DNA of 64,000 nucleotides, from positions 186,001-250,000 of the forward strand of contig JAJDDC010000019.1 of the NCBI GenBank assembly GCA_029260515.1. Reading direction: 5' to 3'. This stretch comes from Phycisphaerales bacterium (GTDB taxonomy: Bacteria; Planctomycetota; Phycisphaerae; Phycisphaerales; UBA1924). A program made the translations under genes and the position numbers. Under the pieces are notes generated by a model. It was not told the DNA's origin. It did no database searches and saw nothing but the letters and a program-made list of their open reading frames with translations. Shown piece after piece: positions 8,675-16,738 of this stretch. The stretch's first letter is position 1. Every line of letters starts with the position of its first letter.

Positions 8675-8703
8675 TTGCATTGTGGGCCGAAGTGGGTCAT
8701 AAT
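8675..8703 (+). promoter_or_regulatory. mraZ promoter with two MraZ-type boxes
   Basis: TTGCAT (8675-8680) and CATAAT (8698-8703) are separated by exactly 17 bp and fit a housekeeping sigma promoter. Between them lie two perfect GTGGG repeats at 8682-8686 and 8692-8696, a 10-bp period. MraZ in enteric bacteria and mycoplasmas binds TGGGN5 repeats of this spacing, so the gene probably represses itself by blocking RNA polymerase. The start codon is 30 bp past the -10 box. Confidence 0.8.
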
Positions 8704-8732
8704 CCCATTCATGACCACGGGGGGAGTCCTGA

Positions 8733-9194
8733 GTGCCGTTCACCGGGCAAGCCGAAGCCTCGATCGATGCCAAGCAACGCCTGGCGCTGCCCGCGAAGTT
8801 CCGGTCCCGCTGGGACCCCGAGAGGGATGGGAAAACATGGTTCTGTCTGCCGTGGCCCCAGGATGCCGTCCTCCGTCTGTACACGCAGCGCCAGTTCGAA
8901 TCGATGCGGGTCGGCGGCAGCGCCCCCGACGAGCTGACGCCCACCCAGGACCTGGCCGACCTGGAATCCGCGATCTACGGCAACACGGAACAACTCGACC
9001 TGGACGCCAACAACCGGGTCCGACTCCCGGCCTGGCACCTCGAGCTGGTCGAGATGCCCAGGGACGTGGTGGTGATCGGCGCCGGCAACCGGCTCGAGAT
9101 CCGCTCGCGGGACGCCTGGATGGCCCAGCGAGAGGAACGCTTCAGAAATCTTCGCCACCTCGTCGAGCGGGTCGATCAGAACAGACGCGACTAA
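8733..9194 (+). CDS. mraZ: Transcriptional regulator MraZ
   Basis: DNA-binding protein that in other bacteria heads the division/cell-wall (dcw) cluster and represses it. The 153 residues contain two AbrB-like swapped-hairpin modules, ASIDAKQRLALPAKFR near the N terminus and LDLDANNRVRLPAWHLEL in the second half, as in the family, which is usually about 145 residues. The start is GTG with GGGGAG nearby. No rsmH, ftsL or ftsI follows: the downstream 475 bp are non-coding and the next genes are unrelated, so it is an orphan mraZ. Two matching operator repeats lie in its promoter. Confidence 0.93.
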   Translation: MPFTGQAEASIDAKQRLALPAKFRSRWDPERDGKTWFCLPWPQDAVLRLYTQRQFESMRVGGSAPDELTPTQDLADLESAIYGNTEQLDLDANNRVRLPAWHLELVEMPRDVVVIGAGNRLEIRSRDAWMAQREERFRNLRHLVERVDQNRRD

Positions 9195-9640
9195 CCCGCC
9201 TCGACAAGGCCCACGACACCGACACCCGGGCGTTCGTGCCCGGGAGACTGGCCGAGTCCTCCGCCGCGCTCCGCCTCACACCCCCGCCCGCCTCGATGTG
9301 GGCGAGACACGACTGATTTCCCCCCCCCGCGGGCGCTGGCGGCCTCGTTGCCGCCGCGCCCGATTCCCAGGGTCCCCCGGGGCCCGACAAGCGAGCACGG
9401 ACGCGACGACGCGGGCACGGACGCCCGGCGCCGCGCCCGCGCGTGAGGACAAGCGAGGGCGTGACGGAGCGCGGGGGTCGGCCAACCCCCGCTCTGGTCC
9501 ACCAAGGACGGCACGGGCGAGCCAAGGAAGGCTCGCCCCGGGCCCAGACCCGTGCAAGGGGAGCGCACCCCGGACCGCGGCCTCCTTCCCGCCTCCGTTT
9601 CATTGGCCCGGGCGATCCACCAACCGCCCGGGCCGTTTTT
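9195..9640 (+). ncRNA. Candidate structured RNA or long 3' UTR after mraZ
   Basis: About 445 bp with no credible reading frame on the plus strand but many perfect hairpins. One has a UUCG loop and CCCGGGC/GCCCGGG arms (9225-9244), another has GCGGGGGT/ACCCCCGC arms (9471-9492), another GGGCGAGCC/GGCTCGCCC arms around loop AAGGAA (9515-9538), and a longer-range pair GCACGGG/CCCGTGC (9511-9517 with 9549-9555) encloses it. It ends in a perfect intrinsic terminator. I checked for RNase P, tmRNA and SRP RNA signatures and did not find them. High GC alone produces hairpins, so this is a candidate only. Confidence 0.4.
9605..9640 (+). terminator. Perfect intrinsic terminator
   Basis: GGCCCGGGCG (9605-9614) and CGCCCGGGCC (9625-9634) form a 10-bp perfect stem with a 10-base loop, followed by GTTTTT. 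It lies about 410 bp after the mraZ stop and about 30 bp before the next start, so the mraZ transcript, or a separate RNA, is expected to end here. Confidence 0.88.
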
Positions 9641-9669
9641 CTGCGCACGGTCCGCGAATCGGACGACCC

Positions 9670-10197
9670 ATGCCCGCCGAACCACGCCCCATGAGCGTCG
9701 AGATCAACCGCGCCGACGGCGAATGGCAAGTGCTCGCACAGCAAACGCTCCATGCACCGCTCGCCGACGTCTTCGCGTTCTTCTCCGACGCCCACAACCT
9801 CGAACGCCTGACTCCCGAGTTCCTCCGGTTCCACGTCGTGACACCCGCGCCGATCGAGATGCGCGAGGGCACGCTCATCGACTACAGGCTCCGCGTCCGG
9901 GGCGTCCCGATCCGGTGGCGGACGAGGATCCTCGAGTTCTCACCCCCCCACCGCTTCGTGGACGACCAGATCCGCGGGCCCTACGCCCTCTGGCATCACA
10001 CGCACACGTTCGAGGACCTCGGCGACCGGACGCGCTGCGCCGACCTCGTCCGCTATCGCCCCCCGGGCGGGCCGTTGGCCGGCCTCGTCAACGCCCTGGC
10101 GGTGCGCCGGGACGTCGAGGCGATCTTCCGGTACCGGATGCGGGCACTCGACGAGATTTTCGTCAAACCAACGCAGCCAGTTACGCTGCCCGCATGA
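9670..10197 (+). CDS. SRPBCC-fold (START-like) protein
   Basis: 175-residue protein of the SRPBCC ligand-binding superfamily, close to the group annotated as cyclase/dehydrase or CDK-inhibitor-like. The opening strand after ADGEWQVLAQQTLHAPLADVFAFF is followed by NLERLTPEFLRF, LIDYRLRVRGVPIRWRTRI and the C-terminal helix with FRYRMRALDEIF. Such proteins bind a hydrophobic ligand in a helix-grip cavity; the ligand is unknown. ATG at 9691 (MSVEINRAD) is a possible alternative start. Its TGA overlaps the ATG of the next gene (ATGA), so the two are probably translated together. Confidence 0.85.
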   Translation: MPAEPRPMSVEINRADGEWQVLAQQTLHAPLADVFAFFSDAHNLERLTPEFLRFHVVTPAPIEMREGTLIDYRLRVRGVPIRWRTRILEFSPPHRFVDDQIRGPYALWHHTHTFEDLGDRTRCADLVRYRPPGGPLAGLVNALAVRRDVEAIFRYRMRALDEIFVKPTQPVTLPA

Positions 10198-10607
10198 GCG
10201 CAGGGTACTCCGGGACACCGCTGGCCAAGAAACTGGGCATCAAGCCCGGCGCCCGCGTGCTCCTGCGCCGGGCGCCCAAGGGCTTCGAGGGCGCCCTCGC
10301 GGGCCTGCCCGACGACGCGAGCGTCTGCCGCGCCGCCCGCGGCGACCGCCCGTTCGACATCATTGTCTCGTTCCACAAACACGCCGCGGCGATCGCACCG
10401 GACATCGACTCTCTGCGCACGCGCATGACCCCCGCCGCGGGCGTGTGGATCGCCTGGCCCAAGAACGCATCGGGCGTCGCGACCGACGTCACCGAGGGCG
10501 TGGTCCGGGCCGCGGGCCTGGATTCTGGCCTGGTGGACAACAAGATCTGCGCGATCGACGAGACCTGGTCCGCCCTGCGGTTCGTGATCCGCGTCAAGGA
10601 CCGGTAG
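10194..10607 (+). CDS. DUF3052-like protein
   Basis: 137-residue protein with GYSGTPLAKKLGIKPGARV at the N terminus, the mark of the DUF3052 family, and FDIIVSFHKH and GVWIAWPKNASG further on. The fold looks Rossmann-like and family members are of unknown function; the start codon overlaps the stop of the SRPBCC gene, which supports a two-gene operon and a shared role. It ends next to the convergent small zinc-ribbon gene. Confidence 0.85.
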   Translation: MSAGYSGTPLAKKLGIKPGARVLLRRAPKGFEGALAGLPDDASVCRAARGDRPFDIIVSFHKHAAAIAPDIDSLRTRMTPAAGVWIAWPKNASGVATDVTEGVVRAAGLDSGLVDNKICAIDETWSALRFVIRVKDR

Positions 10608-10634
10608 GGCGTCGGCTCAGAGTTGGTGTTGCGA

Positions 10635-10853
10635 TCAGGCGCTGGCGCGTCGTGGACGCCGCCCGACGCGACCGCCATAGGCGAAGTGCGGGTTGTCCTC
10701 GCTGACGCGGGCCGCGCAGATCGGGCACGAGACGAACCAGGGCCCGTCCTCGCTGTTCTTCACGCGAAACAAGCGTGTCGTGTCGTCGCCGCACACGCGG
10801 CACGCGGTCGCCCCGCGTCGTTTCTGCTTGCTCGCCGTCTGTACGCCTGCCAT
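10635..10853 (-). CDS. Small zinc-ribbon protein
   Basis: 72-residue basic protein with two CxxC knuckles, CRVCGDDTTRLF and CPICAARV, that would bind one zinc ion, and a C-terminal basic tail RRPRRASA. Length and motif suggest a small nucleic acid- or protein-binding module. The start MAGVQTASKQ is chosen because it precedes the basic segment; an ATG 10 codons upstream is possible. No family name can be given. Confidence 0.7.
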   Translation of the reverse strand: MAGVQTASKQKRRGATACRVCGDDTTRLFRVKNSEDGPWFVSCPICAARVSEDNPHFAYGGRVGRRPRRASA

Positions 10854-11070
10854 CGCCCCGGTCCCTTCGCTCGACCCGGCCACTCCCCAGCTTCAAACCG
10901 CCCGCCCCACCACAGGGATGCGGGCGAGGGGTCTCGCCGCCCCATTCTTCGGAGATCGGGTCGCTTTCTTTCCACACACAACGACGCCGATCCCGGGGGC
11001 TGGCGCGAGAACCCGCCCCGTGCGCACAATTACGCGCTCGGGCGGTCGTTGTTACGCGGTCCGCGTTGTG

Positions 11071-11301
11071 TTATTCGCCCTCGGCGTCTTCGCGGAGCGC
11101 CGCCTTCGCGGCCTCCGCGTCCTGGGACCGCACGAGCACCCGCACCCGCCCGGGCGCCTCGGCCCGAAGGCCCGCCGTCAGGGCGCCCGTCGTCCACGAC
11201 TGGACCCCCGCCTCCTTGAGCGTCTCGACGACGAACGAGGCGGCCAGCTCGCTGTCGAACTCGCCGACGACGACCGGGGCGTTTGGATCGTGCTCGCTCA
11301 C
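11071..11301 (-). CDS. DUF2007-like small protein
   Basis: 76-residue acidic protein. The pattern VVVGEFDSELAASFVVETLKEAGV, then RVRVLVRSQDAEAAKAAL, fits the DUF2007 family (putative prokaryotic signal-transducing proteins of a ferredoxin-like fold). Partner and signal unknown. It is followed 25 bp later on the same strand by the pseudopilin gene's stop region only, so it is probably monocistronic. Confidence 0.7.
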   Translation of the reverse strand: MSEHDPNAPVVVGEFDSELAASFVVETLKEAGVQSWTTGALTAGLRAEAPGRVRVLVRSQDAEAAKAALREDAEGE

Positions 11302-11326
11302 GCGGGGAGTGTACGCCCGGCGGCAC

Positions 11327-12343
11327 TCAGGGCGTGTAGTCGAACCCCGCCAGCCCGTCGCGGGTGAAGCGGAAGCTCACCGGGTAGACCGCGTTCGGAT
11401 CACCCACCGCCGGCGGGTCCGTCGTCAGCGGCGTGTACGGATACCGGTATGCCTCCGGCTCGCCCGGCTCGTTTGGATCGAATCCCTCGCCCGCCTCGCC
11501 GGTCGGGCGGTCCTGCACCGAGCCGTCGAACATCAGCTTGTTCGGCCTCGCCTGCGGGTAGGCGTACCAGAGGTCCTGCGACGCGGAGTGGCGGTCGTGC
11601 CACTCAAACATGAACACCTTCTGCGCCGGCAGGGCGATCTCGAACGCCGTCCGCTGCCCCAGCACCGCGTTTGTCCCCGTGAACAGGTTGCTTGCATCCA
11701 CCGGACCGACCGTCCCGATCGAACCGACCCGCTCATCGGGCGACCACGCGGCGGGCACGACGTGGTAGCTCGACGTGAAGGGCCACCGCTGCACGACGGG
11801 TAGACTGGGCTCGAGCGTACTTCCGGAAACCGTGGGCTCGGGGTACACCCCGTTGGCCTCGAACGCCAGCGGGTCGTGGTGCCACACGAGTTGGTTCCGG
11901 TCCCTCGGGTCGATGCCGTGACGATCGGTCTCGTCGAGGCCAAGGTAATCGACGAGCACGAGGTGGGAGCGGCGCCTGTGCGGGTAGACATCCCGCAGCC
12001 ACCGGATTTTGAAGTGACCCGCGGTCCGTCCGGTGAGCCGACGCAAGAGGTCAGTCTCCTGCCAGGTCGCGGCGAAGACCGAATCTTGAGCCATCGAGAT
12101 CTTGCCAGTCCCGGCGACTTCGTAGGTCTGCCCGGCTTCCCACGTGTACGACGGCAGCCGGGCGGCGAAGTCGCCCATGTACATCCCAGAAGCAACCCCC
12201 CAGAATCGCAGGTTGTCTTGTGACGTTGCCCGCCGCGCCGCCCGCGCCGGCTGTCCAAGCACTGGCGCCGCGATCGCCACCACCGCGCACGCGACCGCCA
12301 CCAGCGCCAATATCTCGACCAGTGTGATCCCGCGACGACCCAT
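11327..12343 (-). CDS. Type II secretion-style pseudopilin-like protein
   Basis: 338-residue protein with a prepilin-like leader MGRRGITLVEILALVAVACAVVAIAAPVLG: a short basic leader, a G before the cleaved bond, Glu at +5 and a hydrophobic helix. The body has NLRFWGVASGMYMGDFAARLPSY and ends in a beta-rich domain, as in the large prepilin-type families (DUF1559 and relatives) expanded in Planctomycetota, which are exported through a type II-like system. The start at 12343 matches the leader; an upstream ATG would precede it with non-leader residues. No pilin-assembly genes lie nearby. Confidence 0.8.
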   Translation of the reverse strand: MGRRGITLVEILALVAVACAVVAIAAPVLGQPARAARRATSQDNLRFWGVASGMYMGDFAARLPSYTWEAGQTYEVAGTGKISMAQDSVFAATWQETDLLRRLTGRTAGHFKIRWLRDVYPHRRRSHLVLVDYLGLDETDRHGIDPRDRNQLVWHHDPLAFEANGVYPEPTVSGSTLEPSLPVVQRWPFTSSYHVVPAAWSPDERVGSIGTVGPVDASNLFTGTNAVLGQRTAFEIALPAQKVFMFEWHDRHSASQDLWYAYPQARPNKLMFDGSVQDRPTGEAGEGFDPNEPGEPEAYRYPYTPLTTDPPAVGDPNAVYPVSFRFTRDGLAGFDYTP

Positions 12344-12489
12344 GACCGCTCCCGTGTACGCGACGGCCCCCAGCCTACCGCCCGGCCAACCCGCCCCCAA
12401 GCCCCGAGGCCCACCCCTGCGCCCAGGTATCCTGCCGGCCCGAAAGGGGGACCCGCGGCGTCCGCGCCCCCGCCCCGGAGCCCCCCGAC

Positions 12490-13122
12490 GTGCGAAACCC
12501 CCGCCTGCCCATCTACATCCTCGTCCTGATCTACATGCCCGCCCTGAGCGTCCTGGCCTGGATCCAGGGCAACCAGGAGTTCCTCTTCTACGCGCTGACC
12601 ATGCTCGTCATCATCGCGGGCGTCTACGCGCTCGACCGGCGCGTCCACTTCTCGCTCGGCGTGCTCTGGCTGCTGTGCGTCTGGGGCCTGATCCACATGG
12701 CCGGCGGCACCGTGCCCGCACCGACGGGCGAGGAGGGGCGCGTCCTCTACGCGTGGCGCCCGATCGACTGGCTGCCCAAGTACGACCAGGTCGTACACAC
12801 CTACGGCTTCTTCGCCGCGACGTTCGCCGCCCACGAGTGCGTCCGCGCCGCCGTCACGCAGGGCAAGCCCATGCGCGTCTCGGTCGGACTCGCGATCGCG
12901 CTGGCGCTCATCGGCATGGGCCTGGGCGCGCTCAACGAGGTCGTCGAGTTCACCGCGACCCTGATCTTTGAAGAGACCGGCGTGGGCGGGTACGTCAACA
13001 CCGGCTGGGACATGGTCTGCAACATGGCGGGAGCGAGCCTGGCCGCGGCCATCATCTGGGCCCGCCGCCACGCGCCCGCGCAAGAGAAAGGCGCCGAGGG
13101 GGATCCCGCCCCGGCGCCCTGA
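12490..13122 (+). CDS. YjdF-like membrane protein (DUF2238)
   Basis: 210-residue integral membrane protein with about five to six hydrophobic helices. The segments IDWLPKYDQVVHTYGFF and LNEVVEFTATLIFEETGVGGYVNTGWDMVCN carry the conserved acidic and aromatic residues of the DUF2238/YjdF family. Start is GTG at 12490, directly before the first helix. Function is unknown in the family. It is convergent with the cyclophilin gene. Confidence 0.85.
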   Translation: MRNPRLPIYILVLIYMPALSVLAWIQGNQEFLFYALTMLVIIAGVYALDRRVHFSLGVLWLLCVWGLIHMAGGTVPAPTGEEGRVLYAWRPIDWLPKYDQVVHTYGFFAATFAAHECVRAAVTQGKPMRVSVGLAIALALIGMGLGALNEVVEFTATLIFEETGVGGYVNTGWDMVCNMAGASLAAAIIWARRHAPAQEKGAEGDPAPAP

Positions 13123-13143
13123 GCTTCATTCACTCGATCGGGC

Positions 13144-13806
13144 TCAGTCGTCGCTCTGGGCGCCCTGACCGCCCTGGCCCCGCAGCTCGAGCCGCTCGAT
13201 CGCCATGTCGTCGAGCAAGACCACCTTCTCGATGACGACCGGCTCGACGGGCACGTTCTGGTGCGGTCCCTTGCGGGTGACCTGCACGAGCTTGATCTTG
13301 TCCACCGTCTCCTGGCCCTTGACGACCTTGCCGAACACCGCGTACGCCGCGCCGCCCGAGATCGGCTGGTCGAGGCGGGGGTTGTCCACGACGTTGATGA
13401 AGAACTGGCTGGTCGCCGAATCGGGGTCGCCCGTGCGGGCCATCGCGATCGTGTACTTGTCGTTCTTGAGGCCGTTCTTCCACTCGTTCTTGATCGGGTC
13501 GCGGGTGTCGCGCTGGGTCATGTCGGCGTTGAAGCCGCCGCCCTGGATCATGAACGTGCTCATGACGCGGTGGAAGATCGTCCCGTCGTACGCCTCGTCC
13601 TCGACGTACTTGACGAAGTTCTCCGTGCTGATGGGCGCCTTGTCGCCGTTGAGCTCGATGTAGATGTCACCCATCGACGTCTTCATGTGCACGTAGACCA
13701 TCTTGTCCTCGCTGGGCTGGGCCATGCTGTCGGTCTCGGGCTGGGCCGCGGCCATGAGGGCCACGCCCACCACCGCCAGGGCCACCGTCGCTGCTCGCTT
13801 GAACAT
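13144..13806 (-). CDS. Secreted peptidyl-prolyl cis-trans isomerase, cyclophilin type
   Basis: Periplasmic proline isomerase that helps fold exported proteins. A signal peptide (MFKRAATVALAVVGVALMAAAQ) precedes a cyclophilin domain with GDIYIELNGDKAPISTENFVKY, DGTIFHRV, the catalytic-site MIQGGGF and SQFFINVVDN. At 220 residues it is a little longer than bacterial PpiB because of the leader and a C-terminal extension. The start at 13806 gives the leader. The 5' region faces the divergent gene at 13932, so the 125-bp gap carries both promoters. Confidence 0.92.
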   Translation of the reverse strand: MFKRAATVALAVVGVALMAAAQPETDSMAQPSEDKMVYVHMKTSMGDIYIELNGDKAPISTENFVKYVEDEAYDGTIFHRVMSTFMIQGGGFNADMTQRDTRDPIKNEWKNGLKNDKYTIAMARTGDPDSATSQFFINVVDNPRLDQPISGGAAYAVFGKVVKGQETVDKIKLVQVTRKGPHQNVPVEPVVIEKVVLLDDMAIERLELRGQGGQGAQSDD

Positions 13807-13931
13807 TCTGCACCTCCTGGAATGCGACGACTTTAGCGCTCTGACCCGCCCTGCGACCCTACCGGCGTGCAGGGGCCCGAGATCCACTTCCCGGGCCCAG
13901 GACCGGGGTCGCCGGCGTGTACACTGGCCGA

Positions 13932-14807
13932 ATGCGACCCGCACGATCACGCCTGATCGTCGGTGCGGCGTGCCTGGCGTGCCTCGCGGCGCCCGGCGTC
14001 GCCCAGGACGACCCGCCCGCAGGCACGCCATCCGATCCGCCCGCCGACCTGCTCCGCGGGCCCAGCGTGCCCGACGAGGTCTCACGCACGCTGGTGCAGC
14101 GCGGCATGACCCGCGGCTTCGTGCCCGTCGAGGGGCGCCCCGAGATCGCCGCCGTCCGCCTGCTCGACCTCGACGAGGCGGCCAGCGCCCGCGTGGGCGA
14201 GGCCGTCAACGAGCGGACGGTCCGGCTCGCGACACTCCTGGTAGACCGGATCGATGTGGTCCGCGAGATCACCGACGCGGTACTGGTCGATCAGGACGCC
14301 GACCGCGTACGCGAGCTGCAGCTCGCGCTGTGGGACGAGATCGACGAGGGTCGCCCGCGCGACCCGCTGCTGGACGCGATGGGCGACGCGCTCACGCCCG
14401 ATCAGATCGTTGAGGCGGGCGCCCTGCTCGACGAGTACTGGGGCGCGTGGATCGACTGGGAGCTGCGCAACCGCGCGGGCCTGGAGGGCGATCGCCTCGC
14501 CGAGGCCCGCCGCCGCACACGCGAGCGCTTGGGCTTCGCCCTCTTCCAGGCCGAGCTGCGCGAGGCGTACGACGTGAGCCTGCGCCGGTACCGCGAGGCG
14601 ATGGAGGCGATCTACAACGCGGTCGATCCCACGGACGAGCAGCGGGCCGCGATCCGCTCGCTCGTGATCCAGCACATCAAGGACACGCGCCTGGAGGCGA
14701 CGATCGAGCAACGCCGCGCCGCGATGCGGCGTATCTACGACCTGCTCGACCCCGAGCGCCAGGGCAAACTCTTCGACTACATGCTCCGGGTCGCGTTGCC
14801 CGGCTGA
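13932..14807 (+). CDS. Secreted helical protein of unknown function
   Basis: 291-residue protein with a signal peptide (MRPARSRLIVGAACLACLAAPGVAQ) and a long, charged, nearly all-helical mature part (for example QAELREAYDVSLRRYREAMEAIY and DPERQGKLFDYML). The C-terminal pattern with repeated Arg/Glu-rich helices recalls periplasmic chaperone-like proteins, but no family is certain. It is divergent from the cyclophilin, and convergent with the aldo/keto reductase 16 bp away. Confidence 0.75.
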   Translation: MRPARSRLIVGAACLACLAAPGVAQDDPPAGTPSDPPADLLRGPSVPDEVSRTLVQRGMTRGFVPVEGRPEIAAVRLLDLDEAASARVGEAVNERTVRLATLLVDRIDVVREITDAVLVDQDADRVRELQLALWDEIDEGRPRDPLLDAMGDALTPDQIVEAGALLDEYWGAWIDWELRNRAGLEGDRLAEARRRTRERLGFALFQAELREAYDVSLRRYREAMEAIYNAVDPTDEQRAAIRSLVIQHIKDTRLEATIEQRRAAMRRIYDLLDPERQGKLFDYMLRVALPG

Positions 14808-14823
14808 CGCGGACGCCCAGAGC

Positions 14824-15828
14824 TCAGACGATGTCGGGCGCAAGCCCCGCAACCGCCGCGTCCATCGTGCCCATGTCTTCTTCGGACAGCTCGACCCGCC
14901 CCGCGCCCGCGTTCTCGACCGCCTGCTCGGCGTTGCGCGCCCCCACCAGCGCGTGCGTCAGCCCGGGCCGGTGCACCGTCCACGCGATCACCAGCTGCCC
15001 GACCGTGCACCCGTGCTTCTCACGCACCGGTTCGAACCGCCCGAGCAAGGCCGCGACGCGCGCGAGGTTGTCGTGCGCGAACCGGGGCTTGCCGCTGCGC
15101 ACATCCCCCTCGCCGAACGTGCGCCCGGGCCCGATCTTGCCCGTGAGCAGCCCCAGGGCCAGGGGCGAGTACGCGAGCACGGCGACGTTGTTCGCTCTGC
15201 AGTACTCGAGCTGCCCGCCATCGAGCGTGCGGTCGAGCATCGAGTACTTCTCTTGATCCGAATCAATCCGCCCCACCGCGCGGTAGGTGTCCATCTGCTC
15301 GCTCGTCGCGTTGCACACGCCGATCGCGCGGATCTTGCCCTCGTCCTTCAGCTTCATCAGGCACGCCATCGTGTCCTCGATCGGCGTCTGCTCCTCCTGC
15401 CAGTGCGTCTGGTACAGGTCCACGTGGTCCGTGCCCAGCCGAGCCAGCGAGTGCTCCAGCTCCTCGCGGATGGAGCCGGGGTTGTTCCAGATGGAGATCG
15501 GAATATGCCCGTGCTCGTGCCCGCCCTTGGCGGTGGACCGGAACGCGAGCCGCCCGCCGGGCGTGCCCCCCACCATACCGCACTTGGTCGCGATGAGCAC
15601 CTTGTCGCGCCGGCCCTTGATCGCCCGCCCGACGACGATCTCCGAATGCCCGAAGCCGTAGATCGGCGCTGTGTCGATCATGTTCACGCCGTGATCGAGC
15701 GCGGCGTGCACCGCCCGGACCGCGTCGTCCTCGTCGGCGCCCCCCCACATCCACCCGCCCATCGCCCACGCCCCCAGCGTGACGACCGAGGCCTGGATCC
15801 CGGACTCTCCGAGCGGGCGCATCCGCAT
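14824..15828 (-). CDS. Aldo/keto reductase
   Basis: NADPH-dependent oxidoreductase with TIM-barrel fold, 334 residues. Visible family marks: DTAPIYGFGHSE (catalytic Asp and Tyr), KVLIATKCG (Lys), YQTHW (His) and a C-terminal NADPH-binding tail SKPRF... with ARVAALLGRF and VGARNAEQAVENAGA. Substrate unknown; relatives include general stress and sugar aldehyde reductases. Start at 15828 (MRMRPLGESG) fits the usual N terminus. The gene is followed by the terminator-bearing region of the next gene only in the opposite neighbour. Confidence 0.93.
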   Translation of the reverse strand: MRMRPLGESGIQASVVTLGAWAMGGWMWGGADEDDAVRAVHAALDHGVNMIDTAPIYGFGHSEIVVGRAIKGRRDKVLIATKCGMVGGTPGGRLAFRSTAKGGHEHGHIPISIWNNPGSIREELEHSLARLGTDHVDLYQTHWQEEQTPIEDTMACLMKLKDEGKIRAIGVCNATSEQMDTYRAVGRIDSDQEKYSMLDRTLDGGQLEYCRANNVAVLAYSPLALGLLTGKIGPGRTFGEGDVRSGKPRFAHDNLARVAALLGRFEPVREKHGCTVGQLVIAWTVHRPGLTHALVGARNAEQAVENAGAGRVELSEEDMGTMDAAVAGLAPDIV

Positions 15829-15930
15829 GACGGCTCTCCTCCCCGTTGATCCGGGGCGAACTCTAGTCATCAGACGCCAGCGAACGCCAAGGCGGGGCGC
15901 CGGCCTCGCGCCGGGGTCGGATCGAAATAC

Positions 15931-15965
15931 AAAAAGCCGCCGCGAGGGATTCCCCCCGCGGCGGC
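15931..15965 (-). terminator. Intrinsic terminator of the bactofilin-tail gene
   Basis: On the minus strand a 9-bp perfect stem GCCGCCGCG/CGCGGCGGC (15936-15944 with 15957-15965) with a 12-base loop is followed by TTTTT. It starts 30 bp past the stop of the gene at 15995, so it ends that transcript before the reductase gene. Confidence 0.88.
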
Positions 15966-15994
15966 GTCGCATGCCGAATCGAACGTGCCGATGC

Positions 15995-16534
15995 TCAGGC
16001 GGCGCGCTTGGTCACGCGGACGCGCCCGTCGAAACTCGCGCCGTTGTCGATGAAGAACTTGCCGGCGTTGAACGAGCCCTTGACCTTGGCGCCCTTGTTG
16101 ATCTTGATGGTCTTGGAGGCGTTGACGCTTCCGTTGAACGAGCCGTTGATGCTTACGTCCACGCCCTTGATCTTGCCGCTGGCGTTGGCGGTGGGCTCGA
16201 ACTGCAGCGTGCCCGCCGAGACAATGTCGCCCTTGAAGGGGCCGGAGATCTTGGCGACGCCGACCGGCGCCGTCTTGCGGGCGCTGGTCTTGCGCTTGGC
16301 GGCCTTGCGGACAGTCTTGCGGGCGGTGGACTTGCGCGCCGTCTTGCGGGTGGACTTCTTGGCGGTGGTACGCTTGGCGGCCTTGGTCGTGGCGCGCTTG
16401 CGCGAGGTCGCCTTGGGCTTGCGGGTGGGAGATTTGCGGGTCGCCTTGCGGGCGCCGGCCTTGCGCGCCGTGGCCTTGCGGGCGCTGGATTTGCGGGCGG
16501 TCTTGCGGGCGGTGGACTTCCTCGTCGTCGGCAT
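15995..16534 (-). CDS. Histone H1-like tail fused to a bactofilin domain
   Basis: 179-residue two-part protein. Residues 1-90 are a Lys/Arg tail with 38 basic and no acidic residues, built of repeated SARK/TARK units, like bacterial histone H1-like DNA-binding tails. Residues 93-176 form a bactofilin-like right-handed beta-helix: short repeats such as ISGPFKGDIVSAGTLQF, DVSINGSFNGSVNASKTIKI and KVKGSFNAGKFFIDNGASF. Bactofilins are polymerising cytoskeletal proteins. The fusion suggests a filament or scaffold that binds DNA or RNA. Start MPTTRKS (16534) is preferred to an upstream ATG. It has its own terminator and no operon partner. Confidence 0.85.
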   Translation of the reverse strand: MPTTRKSTARKTARKSSARKATARKAGARKATRKSPTRKPKATSRKRATTKAAKRTTAKKSTRKTARKSTARKTVRKAAKRKTSARKTAPVGVAKISGPFKGDIVSAGTLQFEPTANASGKIKGVDVSINGSFNGSVNASKTIKINKGAKVKGSFNAGKFFIDNGASFDGRVRVTKRAA

Positions 16535-16738
16535 GGCTTGCTCCTGTGCCTCGCGGGCGGGCGGGGAAGGCTCCCCCCCCACTCCTGCCCGCAGTTGTTC
16601 TCGACACCAGGATCGGTTGCCCGCACGCCCGCGGCCCGATCAAGCCACGCACAGGCACGCGCAGGCGAGGAACTGTGCCGATCGTGACGCCTCGGCAAGA
16701 ACACGACGCAAGATCCGCGGGCGCACACCCGCGTTCGC

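Noticed and set aside
9195..9640. RNase P RNA, tmRNA or SRP RNA in the region after mraZ
   Set aside because: None of the conserved core strings of these RNAs could be found on either strand; only generic hairpins are seen.
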